33,521 bases of DNA, taken from positions 1 through 33,521 of the forward strand of contig JBGFRR010000033.1 in assembly GCA_041695045.1 (NCBI GenBank), given 5' to 3'. Under the pieces are notes generated by a model, which ran no database searches, was not told the origin of the DNA, and worked only from the letters and a program-made list of their open reading frames with translations. Below are positions 15,048-27,902 of this stretch, piece after piece; the first letter of the stretch is position 1; each line of letters begins with the position of its first letter. The DNA comes from JBGFRR01 sp041695045 (GTDB lineage Bacteria; Bacteroidota; Ignavibacteria; UBA10030). Both the position numbers and the translations under genes were made by a program.

Positions 15048-15163
15048 TCTGGCATCGTCCTACTCTCCCGTGCCGTTACCAGCACAGTACCATCGGCTCC
15101 GAGGGCCTTAACTGCTCTGTTCGGAATGGGAAGAGGTGTTTCACCCTCGATATTGACGCCAGA
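15048..15163 (-). rRNA. rrf: 5S ribosomal RNA
   Basis: The last gene of the operon, about 116 nt. The minus strand starts TCTGGCGTC, contains the conserved CCCATTCCGAACAGAGCAGT and GCCGATGGTACTG segments, and ends GGGAGAGTAGGACGATGCCAGA, which pairs with the 5' end. It is separated from 23S by about 125 nt without a tRNA. Confidence 0.95.
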
Positions 15164-15228
15164 AGTTGAAATGCAATTGAGAAGATTCCAAAGCGTTGCG
15201 CGTTCGGGGCACTGTTTCCTGCCAACGC

Positions 15229-15249
15229 TTTATTGATGCACCCTTCTGC
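15229..15249 (-). other. 3' half of pre-23S processing stem
   Basis: The 21 bases here are almost perfectly complementary to 19962-19983 on the other side of the 23S gene (both carry TTTATTGATGCACC or its complement). They should form the long stem cut by RNase III during 23S maturation. Confidence 0.75.
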
Positions 15250-15576
15250 GTATAGGCAGAGAGTGGACCCGGATCAATAAACATTAATGGTTAAGTCTCA
15301 CGACCTATTAGTACCGCTCGACTGCACGCATTGCTGCGCTTCCATCTGCGGCCTATCAACCAAGTCATCTCCTTGGGGTCTTGAGCCTCCGCCGAAGCGG
15401 AGAGGGGAAACCTCATCTTGGGGTGGGTTTCGCACTTAGATGCTTTCAGTGCTTATCCCATCCGGACATGGCTACCGAGCTATGCCACTGGCGTGACAAC
15501 TCGTACACCGTCGGTCCGTTCACTCCGGTCCTCTCGTACTAGGAGCGAGGCCCCTCAAGTTTCCTACGCCCGCACA

Positions 15577-15615
<39 letters not shown>

Positions 15616-15646
15616 TTCACGTACCGCTTTAATTGGCGAACAGCCA

Positions 15647-15680
<34 letters not shown>

Positions 15681-15732
15681 TGAACCGACATCGAGGTGCC
15701 AAACCTTGCCGTCGATATGAACTCTTGGGCAA

Positions 15733-15766
<34 letters not shown>

Positions 15767-15931
15767 TTTGAGCGTTGGCCCTTCCACTCGGAACCAACGG
15801 ATCACTAAGCCCTGCTTTCGCATCTGCTCGACTTGTAGGTCTCGCAGTTAAGCTCCCTTATGCCTTTACACTCGTCGCATGATTACCGACCATGCTGAGG
15901 GAACCTTTGGGAGCCTCCGTTACCATTTAGG

Positions 15932-17022
<1,091 letters not shown>

Positions 17023-17274
17023 AACGCTGTCCCCCCACCGGATTGACGGCAGTGGGTTAGAATTCAATCAGAGCAAGGGTGGTATTTCACTGTCGACTCC
17101 ATCGAAGCTAGCGCCCCGACTTCGCAGTCTCCCACCTATGCTACACATGCTTTGACCGAACCCAATGCTAGGGTGCAGTAAAGGTGCACGGGGTCTTTCC
17201 GTCCATGTGCGGGTAACCGGCGTCTTCACCGGTACCACAAGTTCACCGAGCCCGTGGTTGAGACAGTGGCCAAA

Positions 17275-17881
<607 letters not shown>

Positions 17882-18070
17882 GTCGAGAGCTTCTCCCGAC
17901 TTGCGTCGGGATGACCCCCTTCCTTAACCTTCCGGCACCGGGCAGGTGTCACTCTATATACATCGCCTTTACGGCTTAGCATAGAGATGTGTTTTTGATA
18001 AACAGTCGCTTGGCCCATTTCACTGCGATCCCGACTAGCTTCATCCCGCGAAGGGATTGACCGGTTGGGA

Positions 18071-18113
<43 letters not shown>

Positions 18114-18780
18114 TAACCACGGCTCACTCGAGCACCTGAGAATTTTCTTCCCATCTACCTGTGTCGGTTTGCGGTACGGTCGATGTGCCGTCTCCCATAC
18201 GAGGTTTTTCTTGGCAGCATGGTTACGTCGAGTTGTGGCCCCTAGGGGGCACCCTATTCACCTCTCGGCGATAGCTGGAGTGCGGATTTGCCAACACTCC
18301 ACGCCTACAGGCTTAAACCACCTAATCCAACAGGTGGCTCGACTTCACTTCTGCGTCACCCCTTATGGTCAAACGACGTCGCATCGGTACAGGAATATTG
18401 CGCCTGTTTTCCATCGCTTACGCCTTTCGGCCTCAGCTTAGGGTCCGACTAACCCTGAGACGATTAACGTTGCTCAGGAATCCTTAGATTTTCGGTGTCC
18501 CGGTTTTTCACCGGGATTATCGTTACTTATGCCTACATCTGCGTTTCCATCAACTCCAGCGTGGCTCGCGCCACACCTTCGCTGTCGATGGAATGCTCCC
18601 CTACCACTTTCCACCCGCAGGTGGAAAATCCGCAGCTTCGGTACGGGACTTCAGTCCCGAGTATTGTCGGCGCAGAGTCGCTTGACTAGTGAGCTATTAC
18701 GCACTCTTTCAATGAATGGCTGCTTCTAAGCCAACATCCTAGTTGTCTGAGCAACTCTACATCCTTTCTCTGTTAGTCCC

Positions 18781-18811
<31 letters not shown>

Positions 18812-19357
18812 ATTCCCCTCTCGGCGTCGAAGCTTATCCCTCGTCGCCTGACTCCCGTGAAACATGTCGACGGAATTCGGAGTTTGTCTGGGTTTGGTAT
18901 CGTTGTGACGACCCTAGCCCAATCAGTGCTCTACCTCCGTGACACTATACCACGAGGCTAGCCCTAAAGCTATTTCGGGGAGTACGAGCTATCTCCGAGT
19001 TTGATTGGTCTTTCGCTCCTACCCTCAGTTCATCCGAGCGGTTTTCAACCCACATCAGTTCGGGCCTCCATGAGGTGTTACCCTCACTTCACCCTGACCA
19101 AGGGTAGATCACCCGGGTTCGCGTCTGCCGCACGTTACTGAAGCCCCGACTTGCGTCGGGGCAAGCGCCCTGGTTAGGACTCGCTTTCGCTACGGCTACG
19201 GGTCTGAGACCCTTAACCTTGCAACGTACGAGCAACTCGTAGGCTCATTAAGCAAAAGGCACGCCGTCATCCCGTTCTCTTGCAAGCAAGATAACGGGAC
19301 TCCGACCGTTTGTAGGCATACGGTTTCAGGTACTATTTCACCCTCCTGTTAGGAGTG

Positions 19358-19402
<45 letters not shown>

Positions 19403-19961
19403 AGAGTATTGAGCCTTACCAGATGGTTCTGGCAGATTCCCACAGACTTCCACTTGCTCCGTGGTACTTGGGATACACTCGGGAGTCAATTCGCTTTCGC
19501 TTACGGGACTATCACCCTCTGCGGTTCAACTTTCCAGAAGATTCAGCTAGCGCATTGATTTGTCACTCCCCGGTCTAGTAGCGCTTCGACCTGAGTGTCC
19601 CACTACTCCGCTGATACAACGGTCGCTCCCTTGAACGTATCAGACGGTTTGGGCTGTTTCCTGTTCGCTCGCCGCTACTGGGGAAATCACTGTTGTTTTT
19701 TCTTCCTTGGGTTACTGAGATGTTTCACTTCTCCCAGTTGGCTCTGCCCTGCCTATGGATTCAGCAGGGAGTACCGAGACATAACTCTCGGTGGGTTGCC
19801 CCATTCGGAGATCGCCGGGTCAGAGGCTGCTTCCGCCTGACCGACGCTTATCGCAGGTAACCACGTCCTTCATCGCCTTTTGGTGCCAAGGCATCCACCG
19901 TATGCCCTTAGTAACTTAACCAAAAATCTTTATTGACCGCAGGATCGATTCTCCGCTTTCG

Positions 19962-19983
19962 GCAGAGAAGGTGCATCAATAAA
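19962..19983 (-). other. 5' half of pre-23S processing stem
   Basis: Complementary to 15229-15249 across the whole 23S gene with only one or two mismatches. It lies 40 nt upstream of the mature 23S 5' end. Confidence 0.75.
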
Positions 19984-20199
19984 GAATTGGACAGGAATTA
20001 CTTTAGGAATGCCTAGGAGGAAACACGCTTGCGGTTGTTCTTCCCGCCTTCATCATGGATGAGGACGGAAAAACTACTGGCAGGCTTGTTTCTTCCTTCT
20101 TCTCAATTGTCAAAGAACGGATTCACATGCGGAATGCGGATTTTGGATTGCGGAATTGCTTCCTTCCGCATTCATCATTCCGACATCTGCATTCCGTTG

Positions 20200-20272
20200 T
20201 GGAGCTGATCGGGATCGAACCGACGACCTCCTGGTTGCAAACCAGGCGCTCTCCCAGCTGAGCTACAGCCCC
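20200..20272 (-). tRNA. tRNA-Ala (TGC)
   Basis: 73 nt. The minus strand reads GGGGCTGTAGCTCAGCTGGG at the 5' end, anticodon loop TTTGCAA (anticodon TGC) and T-arm GTTCGATCC, with acceptor GGGGCTG/CAGCTCC. It is the second tRNA of the 16S-23S spacer. No CCA is encoded. Confidence 0.97.
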
Positions 20273-20336
20273 AGGTCAATTTCGAATCTCGAAATTCGAA
20301 TCGACTCTTGGGGTGCACATCCTTCACGCCCTCTCG

Positions 20337-20410
<74 letters not shown>

Positions 20411-20445
20411 ATTGGATTTTGTACATCATCAAAATGTAAAAAGAA

Positions 20446-20606
20446 CGGAATCCTACTTGAACCACTGACCTTCCCGTTCCGACTTGTCGGAACGGGACGC
20501 TCTAACCAACTGAGTCCCGTTTTTACGGGATCCTCGATGTTGTATTCACTCACTTCGCCTGCCTGCCGTCAGGCAGGCTCGTGAACAACATCGGGACTCT
20601 AGGCCC
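20446..20606 (-). pseudogene. broken tRNA-Ile-like copy interrupted by a palindrome
   Basis: Between 16S and the intact tRNA-Ile lies a second tRNA-like sequence. GGGCCTA (20600-20606) matches the Ile acceptor start, CTCAGTTGGTTAGAGCG (20498-20514) the D-arm, and GGTCAGTGGTTCAA the T-arm. The anticodon arm is replaced by a long hairpin CCCGTTCCGAC/GTCGGAACGGG with no usable loop. An 88-nt palindromic insert (20512-20599) splits the acceptor from the D-arm. It cannot fold into a tRNA. Confidence 0.75.
20512..20599. mobile_element. three-tier palindromic insertion inside tRNA relic
   Basis: Nested inverted repeats: GAGTCCC/GGGACTC outermost (20512, 20593), GATGTTGT/ACAACATC next (20536, 20585), and GCCTGCCTG/CAGGCAGGC at the centre (20557-20578). 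It has no coding capacity. The central motif recurs at 4479-4505. Confidence 0.65.
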
Positions 20607-20715
20607 ATTGGGTCGATACTCAAGCAGAAATAAAGAACGGCGTGCACAGCGTTCGTCAAGCGAACAAGGTTTTCGAGAGTTGAGGTGTCTCGTCTGCTTG
20701 TGGCAGAAGAGAACT

Positions 20716-22270
<1,555 letters not shown>

Positions 22271-22375
22271 AATGAATTTCATTCTCAACGTCTAGTTTGA
22301 TTCATGGCTGTTTGTATCATGAGTGATACAAGAGCCAAAGTTGAAACCTTGTTAACTGACTTGGCTATGCACACC

Positions 22376-22388
22376 GTTTCAAAGAACA
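22376..22388 (-). promoter_or_regulatory. boxA-like antitermination signal in rrn leader
   Basis: The minus strand reads GTTCTTTGAAACG about 105 nt before 16S, like the NusB/S10-binding boxA of rrn leaders. A similar CGTTCTTTGACAATT occurs in the 16S-23S spacer near 20110. Confidence 0.5.
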
Positions 22389-22403
22389 TCCCTTGCTGAC
22401 GAT

Positions 22404-22432
22404 AAAAATGCCCACGAATCATGGGCATTTTT
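22404..22432. terminator. perfect hairpin with T-run in the rrn leader
   Basis: AAAAATGCCCA and TGGGCATTTTT pair perfectly around a seven-base loop, giving a terminator-like structure on both strands. It sits between the rrn promoter and 16S, so transcription of rRNA must pass it. Confidence 0.7.
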
Positions 22433-22491
22433 GAGGTTGCCACTTCAAAGACCGTTAGCAAGAGGCCTGAGCTTCTCTCAAGCGGGCTACT

Positions 22492-22520
22492 AATATACTG
22501 TCTAAGTGCTCAAAAGTCAA
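22492..22520 (-). promoter_or_regulatory. rrn promoter
   Basis: On the minus strand TTGACT (22515-22520) and TATATT (22492-22497) are separated by exactly 17 nt. The start would lie near 22485, giving a leader of about 215 nt before 16S. Confidence 0.75.
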
Positions 22521-22639
22521 TAGCGTTCTCGTACTTTTTCACTCAGGCACGGTACCTCGGCAGCCGTTTTCCATCGCATACTGACCCGGAGGTAGACATC
22601 GTGCACGTCAAACTCGACGGCTCTCGAATCGCTGAATTT

Positions 22640-22701
22640 TTGACAATTCAACGTTTTTTCCCGTACAATCATTTGCCGAAGTGCTAAACATCCGCTATAC
22701 T
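22640..22701 (+). promoter_or_regulatory. two tandem promoters for lemA-htpX
   Basis: TTGACA (22640-22645) with TACAAT (22664-22669), spacer 18, and TTGCCG (22673-22678) with TATACT (22696-22701), spacer 17. Both point toward lemA. The gap 22271-22751 is thus a divergent promoter region shared with rrn. Confidence 0.6.
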
Positions 22702-22751
22702 CTCTGCGTATCTGTAGTCGCCCATTCCTCTTCTTCTACCCGGAGGTAGCT

Positions 22752-23324
22752 ATGACACTTCTCATTGTGGTGCTTGTCGTCGGATTGCTGGTCATCGGTT
22801 GGGTCATCGCGAAGTACAATTCGCTCATCAAACTCCGTAACCAAACCATCAACGGCTGGAAGCAAATCGACGTCCAACTCAAGCGGCGGCACGATCTGAT
22901 TCCCAACCTTGTCAACGTCGTGAAGGGGCAGATGGAGTTTGAGCGAGAGACTCTGGAGCGCGTCATCCAGGCGAGAAACAACGCTCTCACGGCACAAGGC
23001 GTTGCCGATGCAGCAGATAAAGAGACCATGCTGACGGCGGCGCTGACGAAACTCTTCGCTCTTGTGGAGAATTACCCAACCCTGCGGTCAAACGAAAACG
23101 TCAAACAACTGCAGGAGGAGCTAACCAGTACAGAGAACAAACTTTCATTTGCGCGACAATTCTACAACGATATCGCGACCACGTTCAACACCGCACAACA
23201 AACCTTCCCCGCAAACATGATAGTTTCAATGTTCAGATTCCAACCGGCAGAACTGTTCGAGATCAGTGTTACGGCTGAACGTGAAGTGCCTTCTGTCGAC
23301 CTCTCGCTAAAAAAATCTTCATGA
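22752..23324 (+). CDS. lemA: LemA family protein
   Basis: A 190-residue protein with one N-terminal membrane helix (residues 3-21, LLIVVLVVGLLVIGWVIA). It is followed by the family signature YNSLIKLRNQTINGWKQIDVQLKRRHDLIPNLV and a long antiparallel helical bundle ending in the NTAQQTFPANMIVSMFRF stretch typical of LemA. Most of the protein is expected outside the cytoplasm. The ATG has GGAGGT upstream. Its stop overlaps the htpX start (ATGA), so the two are coupled, as in many bacteria. LemA is associated with M48 proteases in membrane stress, but its exact role is unknown. Confidence 0.95.
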   Translation: MTLLIVVLVVGLLVIGWVIAKYNSLIKLRNQTINGWKQIDVQLKRRHDLIPNLVNVVKGQMEFERETLERVIQARNNALTAQGVADAADKETMLTAALTKLFALVENYPTLRSNENVKQLQEELTSTENKLSFARQFYNDIATTFNTAQQTFPANMIVSMFRFQPAELFEISVTAEREVPSVDLSLKKSS

Positions 23325-24313
23325 GCAGCGGAAGAAATATTTACGAGCAGCAGACGTACAACAAACGACTGACACTGCTCGTGATGGCTCTCTTTGTGTT
23401 CTTCCTCGCCGTGTTGGGATGGGGATTTGACCTCTATTTCAGCGGTGGTTTGTCCGACGATGGTTGGATTCCTATCGGAACCCTTGCGGCAGTAACAATC
23501 GGATTTGGCTCTTCCCTATGGAGTCTCCACCGCGGTGCCAAAGCCGTGTTACAGTCAAGCGGCGCTCTCCCCCTCGACCCGTCCAATCCACAACACAAAC
23601 AACTGCTGAACATTGTCGAGGAAATGAAAATCGCCTCCGGTCTTCCGATGCCACAGGTCTACGTTATTCCTGATGACGACCCCAACGCGTTCGCAACAGG
23701 GAAGGACCCCGACCACAGCGCCATCGCTGTAACACAGGGGCTTCTCGATTCGCTCTCTCGGGATGAACTGCAGGCTGTTCTTGCCCACGAAATGAGCCAT
23801 ATTCGAAACTACGACGTGCGGTTGATGACCGTCGTTGCAGCGCTGGTGGGGGCAGTGGTCTTGCTTGCCGACTGGGCACGCCGTGCGATGTTCTACGGGA
23901 ACCGCGGAAACACGCGACGCAGCAGGAACGGCAAAGGGGGAAACCAGCTCGCGATTCTTCTCCTTGCATTGTGGTTGCTCGCCATGGTCCTTGCACCCAT
24001 TCTCAGCAGGCTGATGGCCATGGCCGTTTCCCGCCGTCGTGAGTACCTCGCCGACGCGTCAGCCGCTGAACTAACGCGCAACCCGATGGCGCTTGCCAGT
24101 GCATTACGGAAGCTTGAACACGCGACAGCTCCAACCGCATCCATCAAGCATGGCACGGCGCACCTGTGTATTGTCGACCCGTTGGGGAGACGATTGAACG
24201 TCAAGGAAGGGTTTGTTGCGGAGTTATTCGGTACGCATCCCCCCATCGAAAAGCGGATCATGGCATTGCAGGCGATGGCATACCAGCGTCAGCACGCTAC
24301 GACTTCTGCTTGA
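23321..24313 (+). CDS. htpX: M48 family zinc metalloprotease HtpX
   Basis: A 330-residue membrane protease that degrades damaged membrane proteins. It has two N-terminal helices (about 17-40 and 50-68) and the zinc motif HEMSH at 156-160 in LQAVLAHEMSHIRNYDVRL. The third ligand is Glu241 in RREYLADASAAELTRNP, with two more helices between (about 170-185 and 208-228). It ends with FGTHPPIEKRIMALQ, also conserved. All catalytic residues are present. The 3' end overlaps the convergent gene at 24297 by 17 nt. Confidence 0.96.
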   Translation: MSSGRNIYEQQTYNKRLTLLVMALFVFFLAVLGWGFDLYFSGGLSDDGWIPIGTLAAVTIGFGSSLWSLHRGAKAVLQSSGALPLDPSNPQHKQLLNIVEEMKIASGLPMPQVYVIPDDDPNAFATGKDPDHSAIAVTQGLLDSLSRDELQAVLAHEMSHIRNYDVRLMTVVAALVGAVVLLADWARRAMFYGNRGNTRRSRNGKGGNQLAILLLALWLLAMVLAPILSRLMAMAVSRRREYLADASAAELTRNPMALASALRKLEHATAPTASIKHGTAHLCIVDPLGRRLNVKEGFVAELFGTHPPIEKRIMALQAMAYQRQHATTSA

Positions 24314-25295
24314 GAATGTCTCTCCGAACTTGTTTTTCGAGCCGCAGGTGTTCTTCGGCTGAGATGTGGAGTTTTTCGCGGAGGAGGTCGAGCTTCTCGG
24401 AATCTTCAGGCGTAATGCTTCCCTCCTTCCAACCATTCACGATTGCCTGCAAGTAAATCTCCAGTTGGATTTCCTGCTCGATGTTGGCGTGTGTCTCGTC
24501 ATTGATCTCTAACGCAGACCGTAATGCTTTAAGGATGGAAGCTTCTTCCTCGGACACCTCGCCATCCACCCAAGCCTGGCGAACTACTTGCGCGTAGGCC
24601 TGTTTCTTTATCTCGCCGGCTGTGCTGCTTTTTGCGGTCTGCAGCTCTTTCCGTTCCTGTTCGACCTTCTGTTGCTCGGCTTGCAAGGTGCGAAGGCGTT
24701 CTTCCAGTTTCCGACGCCCCTCCTCTAATTGCGTCCGTTCTCGCTCAAGCTGTTTCCTCTGTTCCTCATACTCCTTCTGCTGTCGTTCAAGCTCCTGCTT
24801 CATCTTCTTTTCATATTCTGCCCGTCGCTGCTCTATCTCTTCAGCCTTTTTCCGAGCTTCTTCGACCTTTTTCCGAGCTTCCTCTTCCAGCTTCCGGCGC
24901 GTAGCCTCCTCTTGAACCTTCTTCGCTTCCTCCTCTTTCCGATGGGCTTCCTCTTCAAGTGTACGACGTGCTTCCTCTTCCTGCTTGCGCCGCTGTTCTT
25001 CCTCCTGACGACGTTGCTCCTCTTCTTTCTTCCGGCGTTCTTCCTCCTCTCGTTTCCGTTGTTCCTCTAACGCTCGCGCTTGCTCTTCCTCCTTTCGCCG
25101 CGCTTCCTCAGCGGCACGACGCGCTTCTTCTTCTGCCCTCTGACGAGCTTGTTCAGCCTCAAAACGCGCGGCTTCCTCGGCTTTCTTTTTCTCGTCGTCC
25201 TCCGCTACAGCAACACCAGCTTTCTTCCGCTTCTGCTCGAGGATCCTTTGCTTCAGTTCTTCTACTTTTTTGCGTTGTTCTTCGAAATCGCTCAT
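24297..25295 (-). CDS. long charged single-helix protein with C-terminal helical repeat
   Basis: A 332-residue protein. Residues about 5-225 are almost only Glu, Arg, Lys, Ala and Gln (EEEARRAAEEARRKEEEQ and similar), a pattern of a coiled coil or a stable single alpha-helix with no hydrophobic breaks. Residues about 232-332 hold a duplicated helical unit: QVVRQAWVDGEVSEEEASIL with LEINDETHANIE, then QAIVNGWKEGSITPEDSEKL with LHISAEEHLRLE. This resembles small TerB-like or EF-hand-like helical pairs. ATG at 25295 is taken in preference to a frame extension to 25334. The function is not recognisable. Low-complexity sequence may mislead similarity searches. Confidence 0.8.
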   Translation of the reverse strand: MSDFEEQRKKVEELKQRILEQKRKKAGVAVAEDDEKKKAEEAARFEAEQARQRAEEEARRAAEEARRKEEEQARALEEQRKREEEERRKKEEEQRRQEEEQRRKQEEEARRTLEEEAHRKEEEAKKVQEEATRRKLEEEARKKVEEARKKAEEIEQRRAEYEKKMKQELERQQKEYEEQRKQLERERTQLEEGRRKLEERLRTLQAEQQKVEQERKELQTAKSSTAGEIKKQAYAQVVRQAWVDGEVSEEEASILKALRSALEINDETHANIEQEIQLEIYLQAIVNGWKEGSITPEDSEKLDLLREKLHISAEEHLRLEKQVRRDILKQKS

Positions 25296-25546
25296 TGTTC
25301 TGGTGCTCGACTCAAACCATCGGGAATGATACAAACTGCGAATCGGGTTGGCAAAAACAGTGAGGTGCTCTTCAACGGTGACCCGTTCTGAGGATTAGGA
25401 CTGCTCGTAGTCATCGTGGAGCTACCAGCGAAATATATCCGTTTATATCCCGAATGTCAATTCGCTTCCGACTTCCATCTGCTTGTTGATTTCGCTATAT
25501 TCTTCCCATCACCCGTCCTTTTACCACCCAACAGGAGGAACCTGCA

Positions 25547-26290
25547 ATGGAACCGACGCCTACACCGTCCGGCCAAACTCTCGGCACTCGAATCATGAAT
25601 GCATTTTCGTCTCCTTCCGACGCATTTGAAGGCGTCGCAGGCGAAGCTTCGAAGACAGCTCTGTGGCTTGTGCCGCTTATCGCATCATGCGTCCTCGCAG
25701 TGGCGACTGCAATGGTGATTTTCGGTGATCCGATCATCAAGAGCCAGATGCATGAGATGCAGACGAAGGCCCTACAGGAACAAGTGGAGAAGGGAACCAT
25801 CACGCGGGAACTGGCCGACCGACAGCAAGAAGCGATGCAGGAAATGGGATCACTCTTCGTCGTCTTCGCTGCGCTTGGTGCTCTGTTGATGATTGCCGTT
25901 TATTACTTTGGCGGCGCTCTTGTACTGTGGCTTGCGGGAAAGATTGGTCTGAAAGGAATTCACGGCTATTCGACCTACCTCGCTGTTTACGGCGTCGCCT
26001 CATGGATCGCCGTACTGGGTGCACTCGTCACGGGGCTCCTTATGATGGCCGCGGGATCAATGTTTGCGACACCGAGCGCGGCACTGCTGATCATCAACGA
26101 GTACGATCCATCGAACACAATGCATCGCGTTCTCTCACGCTTCGACCTGTTTTCCTTGTGGCAAACGGTCGTGGTAGGAATAGGCCTGAGCACAGTGACG
26201 CACAAACCGGTCGGCGCCGGTGTGGGAACAGCTTTCAGTCTCTATCTTGTGTGGTCGGCGATGATCGTTCTTTTCCGCATCGGAGCGTAA
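25547..26290 (+). CDS. Yip1-family integral membrane protein
   Basis: A 247-residue membrane protein. The start MNAFSSPSDAFEGVAGE is the usual opening of bacterial Yip1-domain proteins. There are about five membrane segments (about 40-60, 100-130, 140-170, 200-220, 225-245) and a conserved NEYDPSNTMHRVLSRFDLFSLWQTVVVGIGL near the end. The role of bacterial Yip1 proteins is not established. AGGAGGAA precedes the ATG, and a TATATT box lies at 25496-25501. It is transcribed divergently from the charged-helix gene; the gap 25296-25546 shows nothing else. Confidence 0.88.
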   Translation: MEPTPTPSGQTLGTRIMNAFSSPSDAFEGVAGEASKTALWLVPLIASCVLAVATAMVIFGDPIIKSQMHEMQTKALQEQVEKGTITRELADRQQEAMQEMGSLFVVFAALGALLMIAVYYFGGALVLWLAGKIGLKGIHGYSTYLAVYGVASWIAVLGALVTGLLMMAAGSMFATPSAALLIINEYDPSNTMHRVLSRFDLFSLWQTVVVGIGLSTVTHKPVGAGVGTAFSLYLVWSAMIVLFRIGA

Positions 26291-26307
26291 CGCTGCGCAA
26301 GCAATGA

Positions 26308-27543
26308 TCATGTAACGAGGCTCGATACGTTGAGATACGTTGTAAAGATTCGACCCTCGATGATCTCCTTCATCGTCTCGATGGCGGCAGTAAGTTCGTC
26401 ATCGCGGGTATAAAAGTGCGGAGCGATACGTATTCCCGCTCCTTCCCGATAGTCAACGATGATGGACCGCTCAATCATCGCCCGCGCAACAGCCAAACCA
26501 TGTGGAACATCCAGTGTGACGGCTCCGCCTCTCCGCTCAGCTGCACGCGGTGAGTTCACGCGAAAACCGTGCCGGTCTGCAAGCCGGATCAACAATTCCG
26601 TTTGGTGTACCGACTTCGCTCGAATCCTCTCTACACCTACCTCGCGGATAATCGCCGGCCCCTCGATGGCCGCATACAGCGACGGTATCGCCGGCGTTCC
26701 CGTTTGAAAACGTGCAGCCCCGCCCGCATACTGCATCGATCCCACTTCGAACGCGAACGGACGCGCGTGCGCGAACCACCCCGTGAATCTCGGCTGCAAC
26801 GTGTTTGCAAGCTCAGGCCGCACATACAGAAACGCCCCTCCCGGCCCACCGCAAAGCCATTTCAAAACACCCCCGCACACCATATCAACATCAAGCTCAC
26901 CCACATTGACGGGCAAGACACCCACGGATTGATACGCGTCGACAACGATACGAGCCCCAACCGCATGTGCACGTTCTGCAATCGCCTTCACATCGTGCAG
27001 GTATGCACTCTTGAAGAGCACGTGTGAAATCGATACGAGTACCGTTCGCTCATCGATGGCATCGACCATCTGTTGCGTGTCGACCGTGATCCCATCAGAT
27101 GAGGGAACGAGGACCAGATCAGCCGCGTGGCTCTTCGCCCACGCCCCGGTTGTATAGAGCACGGAGGGAAAATGAAGCTCTTCAGCAACGATGCGCGTTC
27201 GTCCCGCTGGCCTCTCTTCAAAGCATGAGAGCACAATGTGCTGGATGGTGGTGATATTCGTGTGCATTGAGACGGAACCGGCAGGTGCCCCGATGAGCGG
27301 GGCGATGCTGTCGCCGACACGACGCGGGAGGTCCCACCACTCATCGACCCATGCTTTGACGCCGGCGGTTGCCCAACGGTCGGCAAACTCGCGCATGCGG
27401 TCGTACACACGACGGGGCATTGCGCCGAGGGAGTTCGAAATGAGGTAATTCTGAGTTTGAAGGATGGGAAACTCAGGGCGCCACCGCAGCAACATCTCGT
27501 CTGCGTGCGTTACGTCCTGTGGGTTACTGCTCAAGGGTATCAC
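26308..27543 (-). CDS. kynureninase-like class V aminotransferase (PLP enzyme)
   Basis: A 411-residue fold-type I PLP enzyme. YLISNSLGAMP near the start, AGSVSMHTNITTIQ (phosphate contact), VVDAYQSVGVLPV (Asp202, binding the pyridine nitrogen) and CGGVLKWLCGGPG (Lys228, Schiff-base lysine) give the class V pattern closest to kynureninase. Substrate cannot be told from sequence; no tryptophan-degradation neighbour is present. The GTG start at 27543 overlaps the TGA of the upstream Myb-like gene (GTGA), which argues for this start over the ATG at 27495. Confidence 0.88.
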   Translation of the reverse strand: MIPLSSNPQDVTHADEMLLRWRPEFPILQTQNYLISNSLGAMPRRVYDRMREFADRWATAGVKAWVDEWWDLPRRVGDSIAPLIGAPAGSVSMHTNITTIQHIVLSCFEERPAGRTRIVAEELHFPSVLYTTGAWAKSHAADLVLVPSSDGITVDTQQMVDAIDERTVLVSISHVLFKSAYLHDVKAIAERAHAVGARIVVDAYQSVGVLPVNVGELDVDMVCGGVLKWLCGGPGGAFLYVRPELANTLQPRFTGWFAHARPFAFEVGSMQYAGGAARFQTGTPAIPSLYAAIEGPAIIREVGVERIRAKSVHQTELLIRLADRHGFRVNSPRAAERRGGAVTLDVPHGLAVARAMIERSIIVDYREGAGIRIAPHFYTRDDELTAAIETMKEIIEGRIFTTYLNVSSLVT

Positions 27544-27812
27544 GGATGCGCAGGGGGAACTTGATGTATGCGAGCCCTATTGCGGCCGCCCACGGAATAC
27601 GCATGCAAACCGAACTTGCCGGCCCGTGTATGAATGGCGGCCTTGGAGCGCTTCAGCGTTTTGATCATCCAGCGAATGGGTTTCTTACCGTACCATTTCC
27701 GCAACAACGCGTCCTCCTTCGGTGTCCATCTTTTCACGTTGCCGCTTCCGCCCCCACCGTAGGTTGACCGACCGCCTCGGGGCTTTATATTTACAGCCTC
27801 CCAGATCGACAT
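27540..27812 (-). CDS. small Myb/SANT-like DNA-binding protein
   Basis: A 90-residue basic protein. KRWTPKEDALLRKWYGKKP.RWMIKTLKRSKAAIHTRAGKFGL contains the spaced tryptophans and the helix-turn-helix of a Myb/SANT-like domain at about residues 26-70. Gly-rich and basic segments flank it (TYGGGGSGN before, GGRNRARIHQ after). GGAGG lies six nt before the ATG at 27812. The gene is translationally coupled to the PLP enzyme. It may bind DNA, but whether it regulates its neighbour is unknown. Confidence 0.75.
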   Translation of the reverse strand: MSIWEAVNIKPRGGRSTYGGGGSGNVKRWTPKEDALLRKWYGKKPIRWMIKTLKRSKAAIHTRAGKFGLHAYSVGGRNRARIHQVPPAHP

Positions 27813-27902
27813 TGTACCTCCTCCTTCATCCAGAGTCCGTGTCTGGTGCAAGAATATCAGAAAGGAAACCGCTCGTAGCAGGATGATGATCCTGCCTGTC
27901 CA

